From positions 518,443 to 582,442 of the forward strand of contig JAAKBF010000149.1 in the NCBI GenBank assembly GCA_012656075.1: 64,000 nucleotides of DNA. The letters run 5' to 3'. The notes beneath the pieces are model-generated. The model saw nothing but the letters and a program-made list of their open reading frames with translations. It did not search any database and had not been told where the DNA came from. The number at the start of each line of letters is the position of its first letter. Position 1 is the first letter of the stretch. Source of the stretch: Phytophthora hibernalis. Lineage: Eukaryota > Oomycota > Peronosporomycetes > Peronosporales > Peronosporaceae. Below, piece after piece: positions 61,800 through 64,000 of the stretch. Position numbers and translations under genes: made by a program.

Positions 61800-62250
61800 A
61801 TGCTGTTGCTAATTTTCTTGTGTAGAGCAGGATACAGACGGTGGATCATCAACGCTCAATGCTTCGTACCTGTCATATTGGCGGTCATTACAATCATTGT
61901 TTTGGCCTTCGGAGAGAATCCAACCGACGAAAAGGATGTTTAACAGTTCCTGGCCGCTCGCTTATCGTGTGTCGGATGATTGGTGTTGACATTGCGATGG
62001 GGGGATTCTGTCATATTCGCAACATTGGAAATCGAAGCTTGACAACATGATCGAGGTAGCGAAGGACGAGACACCGTTACAAGCCCAGCGACAAGAAATG
62101 ACCGACCTGACTTTTGCTGCTGGAGCGCAGCATCAAGAATTGACCGAGCACACTTCGCTGCTTCCTGCTACTGAAGCTCAGCGACAACCTCAACAACAAC
62201 AACCCTCACAGAGCACAAAGAGAAACAGAGGAAGAGGAAAGAGGAAATGA
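61800..62250 (+). pseudogene. Maverick-end protein with membrane helix and basic tail (copy C)
   Basis: Same protein as in copies A and B. Here a G-run of six (near 62,000) and a missing A near 61,935 put the two halves in different frames. The C-terminal part from MIEVAKDETPLQAQ (62,047) to KRNRGRGKRK is intact. Confidence 0.5.
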
Positions 62251-62345
62251 TTAATAATTTAATGGAAGCATTGTGTTTTCAACTTCTCAATTACCAAGTA
62301 TTTGTTGATCGATCGTGATAAATATAAAGTTAGTAATATAGTAAC

Positions 62346-62549
62346 ATGGCGTACTCTCCTGAGCAATACCAAGCTAGCAAGGAACGTATCAAAGCAGCAC
62401 AGAAGCGCTACTACCAGCGCACACGCGACGCTCGCTTGTCGTATCAAAAGAGCTACGACGACAAGAATAGAAAGCAGATTCGAGCTCGCAAGCGTAAGCC
62501 CAGAACCGAACTTAACGAAACAGAAAGCGCTGAAACTGAACTTAATTAA
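62346..62549 (+). CDS. Small Lys/Arg-rich Maverick protein (copy C), intact
   Basis: Identical in reading to copy A (MAYSPEQYQASKERIKAAQK, basic core, acidic end). ATATAGTAAC directly precedes the ATG. Confidence 0.65.
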   Translation: MAYSPEQYQASKERIKAAQKRYYQRTRDARLSYQKSYDDKNRKQIRARKRKPRTELNETESAETELN

Positions 62550-62782
62550 TTAATCAATTTTTCTCAGATAAAAAGTCAAGAATATAGCCAATGACTGACG
62601 CCGACAACACGCTTCAAATAACTGGCTTAAAACCTCCACCAAGGCATACTCCAAATATCTGAATTAATTCATTTCAGATTTTTGTATATTAGTATGATAT
62701 AAAGTCGATCCTGATACAAGATCCAAAAGATTATATAGTCATATCTACGAAGAATAATATACCCAACAATATATAGGCAACA

Positions 62783-64000
62783 TTTGCACACGAGCTCGAA
62801 GGATTAAAGAGATTAAATATCCAAGCTATCAAATGGGGTAGTAGCTACCGTGTTAAGGTGCGTGGTAGAACGGGTAAGATGGTTTATGTAAGCAACGTTT
62901 CGCGCCCAATCAACCTGAGATTGGTAGCTAAGCAGTACAATGTTTCGATTGAAACCCTTGAGAAACACTTGTCGCCTGACTACAAGGCTGATCCTAAGTA
63001 CCGTTTTTACAATGGTAATCACATGGAATCACACCTATATGAGGGTGTTGAGCCTTCTGTTTTCTACGACAAGCTCGAGAATGTTCTTTCGACTCAGGCG
63101 AGTGCGTTTAAGGTAAATGTTGCTCTTGGGTTCGAACTTGTAAGCAAGACCGATCCTGATGATACTCGCTACTTCTACCCAAATCTCGCTACCACGTATG
63201 TGTTCAATAAGCCTGTCGCTATCAACAGCAAGGCTGATATTCGAAAGAAGGTGATTTCGGAAACCGTTCTATGGAGTTGGGTGACAAACTGAACTACCCC
63301 AGCTCCAGGTATAAGCTCAAGGCGATCACTGCATTCAAGATATTCATCTACCATCGCGACTATGCTCTGGGGGACAGCGAAACTGTCATCCCTCAGATTA
63401 TTCGCGAAAACAAGCATGTAATCAACTTCCTAAGACCAACAACAAGTTGTCTTCCACTGCATCGCCTGGCATACATTCCAGAGCTAAGAAGGATCCTCGC
63501 AGAATTCAGGCTCAGGTGAAGGAGGCATTCAAGCGCTATTGCTCTTTCAAGGGGGTTAACGAAACGTTGAGCCTATTTCGAAGCTTCAAGCCCATTGACC
63601 TACTACAGCTCGATGAGGTTGAGGACTGCTTCCAACATGGTATTAACGTATATAATATGGATGTAGTTTCTGGAAATGTAAAATGCATTCGTAGATCGGA
63701 CAAGGGGTATGAAGCTATGGATATTCTATCGCACGAAAATCACGCTCTTTACATTAAGAACATCGATATGCTTCAGTCTAAGTATCAATGTCCTAAGTGT
63801 GAAATGGTTTTATCAGCGCTGAAAAGCTGAAAATCACAAGAAGAATCAGTGTGAGCTTGTAAATATTGAGAACTTCCCGCTGAGCCAACTATTTACAAAC
63901 CGGCTCAGAACACGATACGATCACTGCTTACAAAGTATTGCATCAAGGATGCTGACCAGTACATCGATCACTTCATCGTTTATGACTTTTGAGGCCATTC
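62783..64000 (+). pseudogene. Maverick DNA polymerase B, N-terminal part (copy C, runs off the window)
   Basis: Matches copies A and B from FAHELEGLKR-type sequence through GVEPSVFYDKLENVLSTQAS, GINVYNMDVVSG, the zinc-finger-like CPKCEM and the start of the exonuclease region at the window end. The ATG is lost by a 2-nt deletion (AACATTTGC), and shifts occur near 63,265, 63,440 and 63,810. Confidence 0.85.

Noticed and set aside
1..64000. CRISPR arrays, rRNA, tRNA or bacterial operon signals
   Set aside because: No regularly spaced repeats, no recognisable tRNA cloverleaf and no rRNA core motif were seen. The gene structures are eukaryotic.

Overview
The window looks like a transposon-choked accessory region of an oomycete genome, most likely a Phytophthora-like peronosporalean. 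Four things point there: Crinkler (CRN) effector headers with LQLFLAKK and HVLVVVP motifs, oomycete-style initiator promoters (TCATTYT), short introns with GTRNGT donors and CTAAC/CTAAT branch sites, and oomycete-typical transposon relatives. Almost every long gene carries small indels. Many of these sit in short homopolymers, so genuine decay and unpolished-assembly error cannot be told apart from the sequence alone.

Left part (1-10.4 kb). A host RWD-domain gene (RWDD2-like, minus strand) runs off the left edge. A PIF/Harbinger element (654-4223, TTA target duplication) lies 50 bp from its start codon and carries a nested hAT-like element (2914-4194, 8-bp duplication). Next come a MULE transposase with a C-terminal Ulp1/C48-like protease module (5.2-9.25 kb) and a pogo/DDE_1 fragment.

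Maverick/Polinton copies. Three copies share one organisation at one end: CRN header, then a membrane/basic-tail protein, then a small Lys/Arg-rich protein, then protein-primed-type DNA polymerase B. Copy A is 10.9-13.2 kb (+), copy B is 57.3-44.2 kb (-) and copy C is 61.4-64 kb (+, continuing off the window). Copy B is the long one. After polB it has a retroviral-type integrase with chromodomain, three genes of unknown function, a packaging ATPase, a penton-like capsid fragment and three plus-strand genes: a fibre with a peptidase S74 chaperone domain, a small giant-virus-like protein and an MGCGPSK protein. Short ATATAG-type boxes sit directly before most copy B start codons and before the copy A polB start. 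Its left end, where the major capsid and protease would be expected, was lost at a Ty3/gypsy LTR.

Middle part (13.2-44.2 kb). A Tc1/mariner plus Ty3/gypsy composite occurs twice (13.2-17.3 and 35.7-44.2 kb). In the second copy, a 0.93-kb piece of Maverick polB replaces part of the integrase. Between them are a DUF6818-type gene, an intact three-exon gene of unknown function, several non-autonomous repeats, a Crinkler-type kinase-domain remnant, a BMT5-like rRNA methyltransferase gene and a BRE1-type RING E3 gene. The BRE1 gene is split in its RING domain by a complete Ty3/gypsy element (28,631-34,671).

Right part (57.3-61.4 kb). A globin gene and a second copy of the kinase-domain remnant lie between inverted Maverick copies B and C. 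The region therefore forms a large inverted repeat with arms of at least 3 kb and a spacer of about 3 kb. The most notable biology is the virus-like Maverick: its own promoter boxes, a receptor-binding-type fibre, an HNH domain inside polB, and Crinkler headers of mosaic make-up attached to the same end in all three copies.
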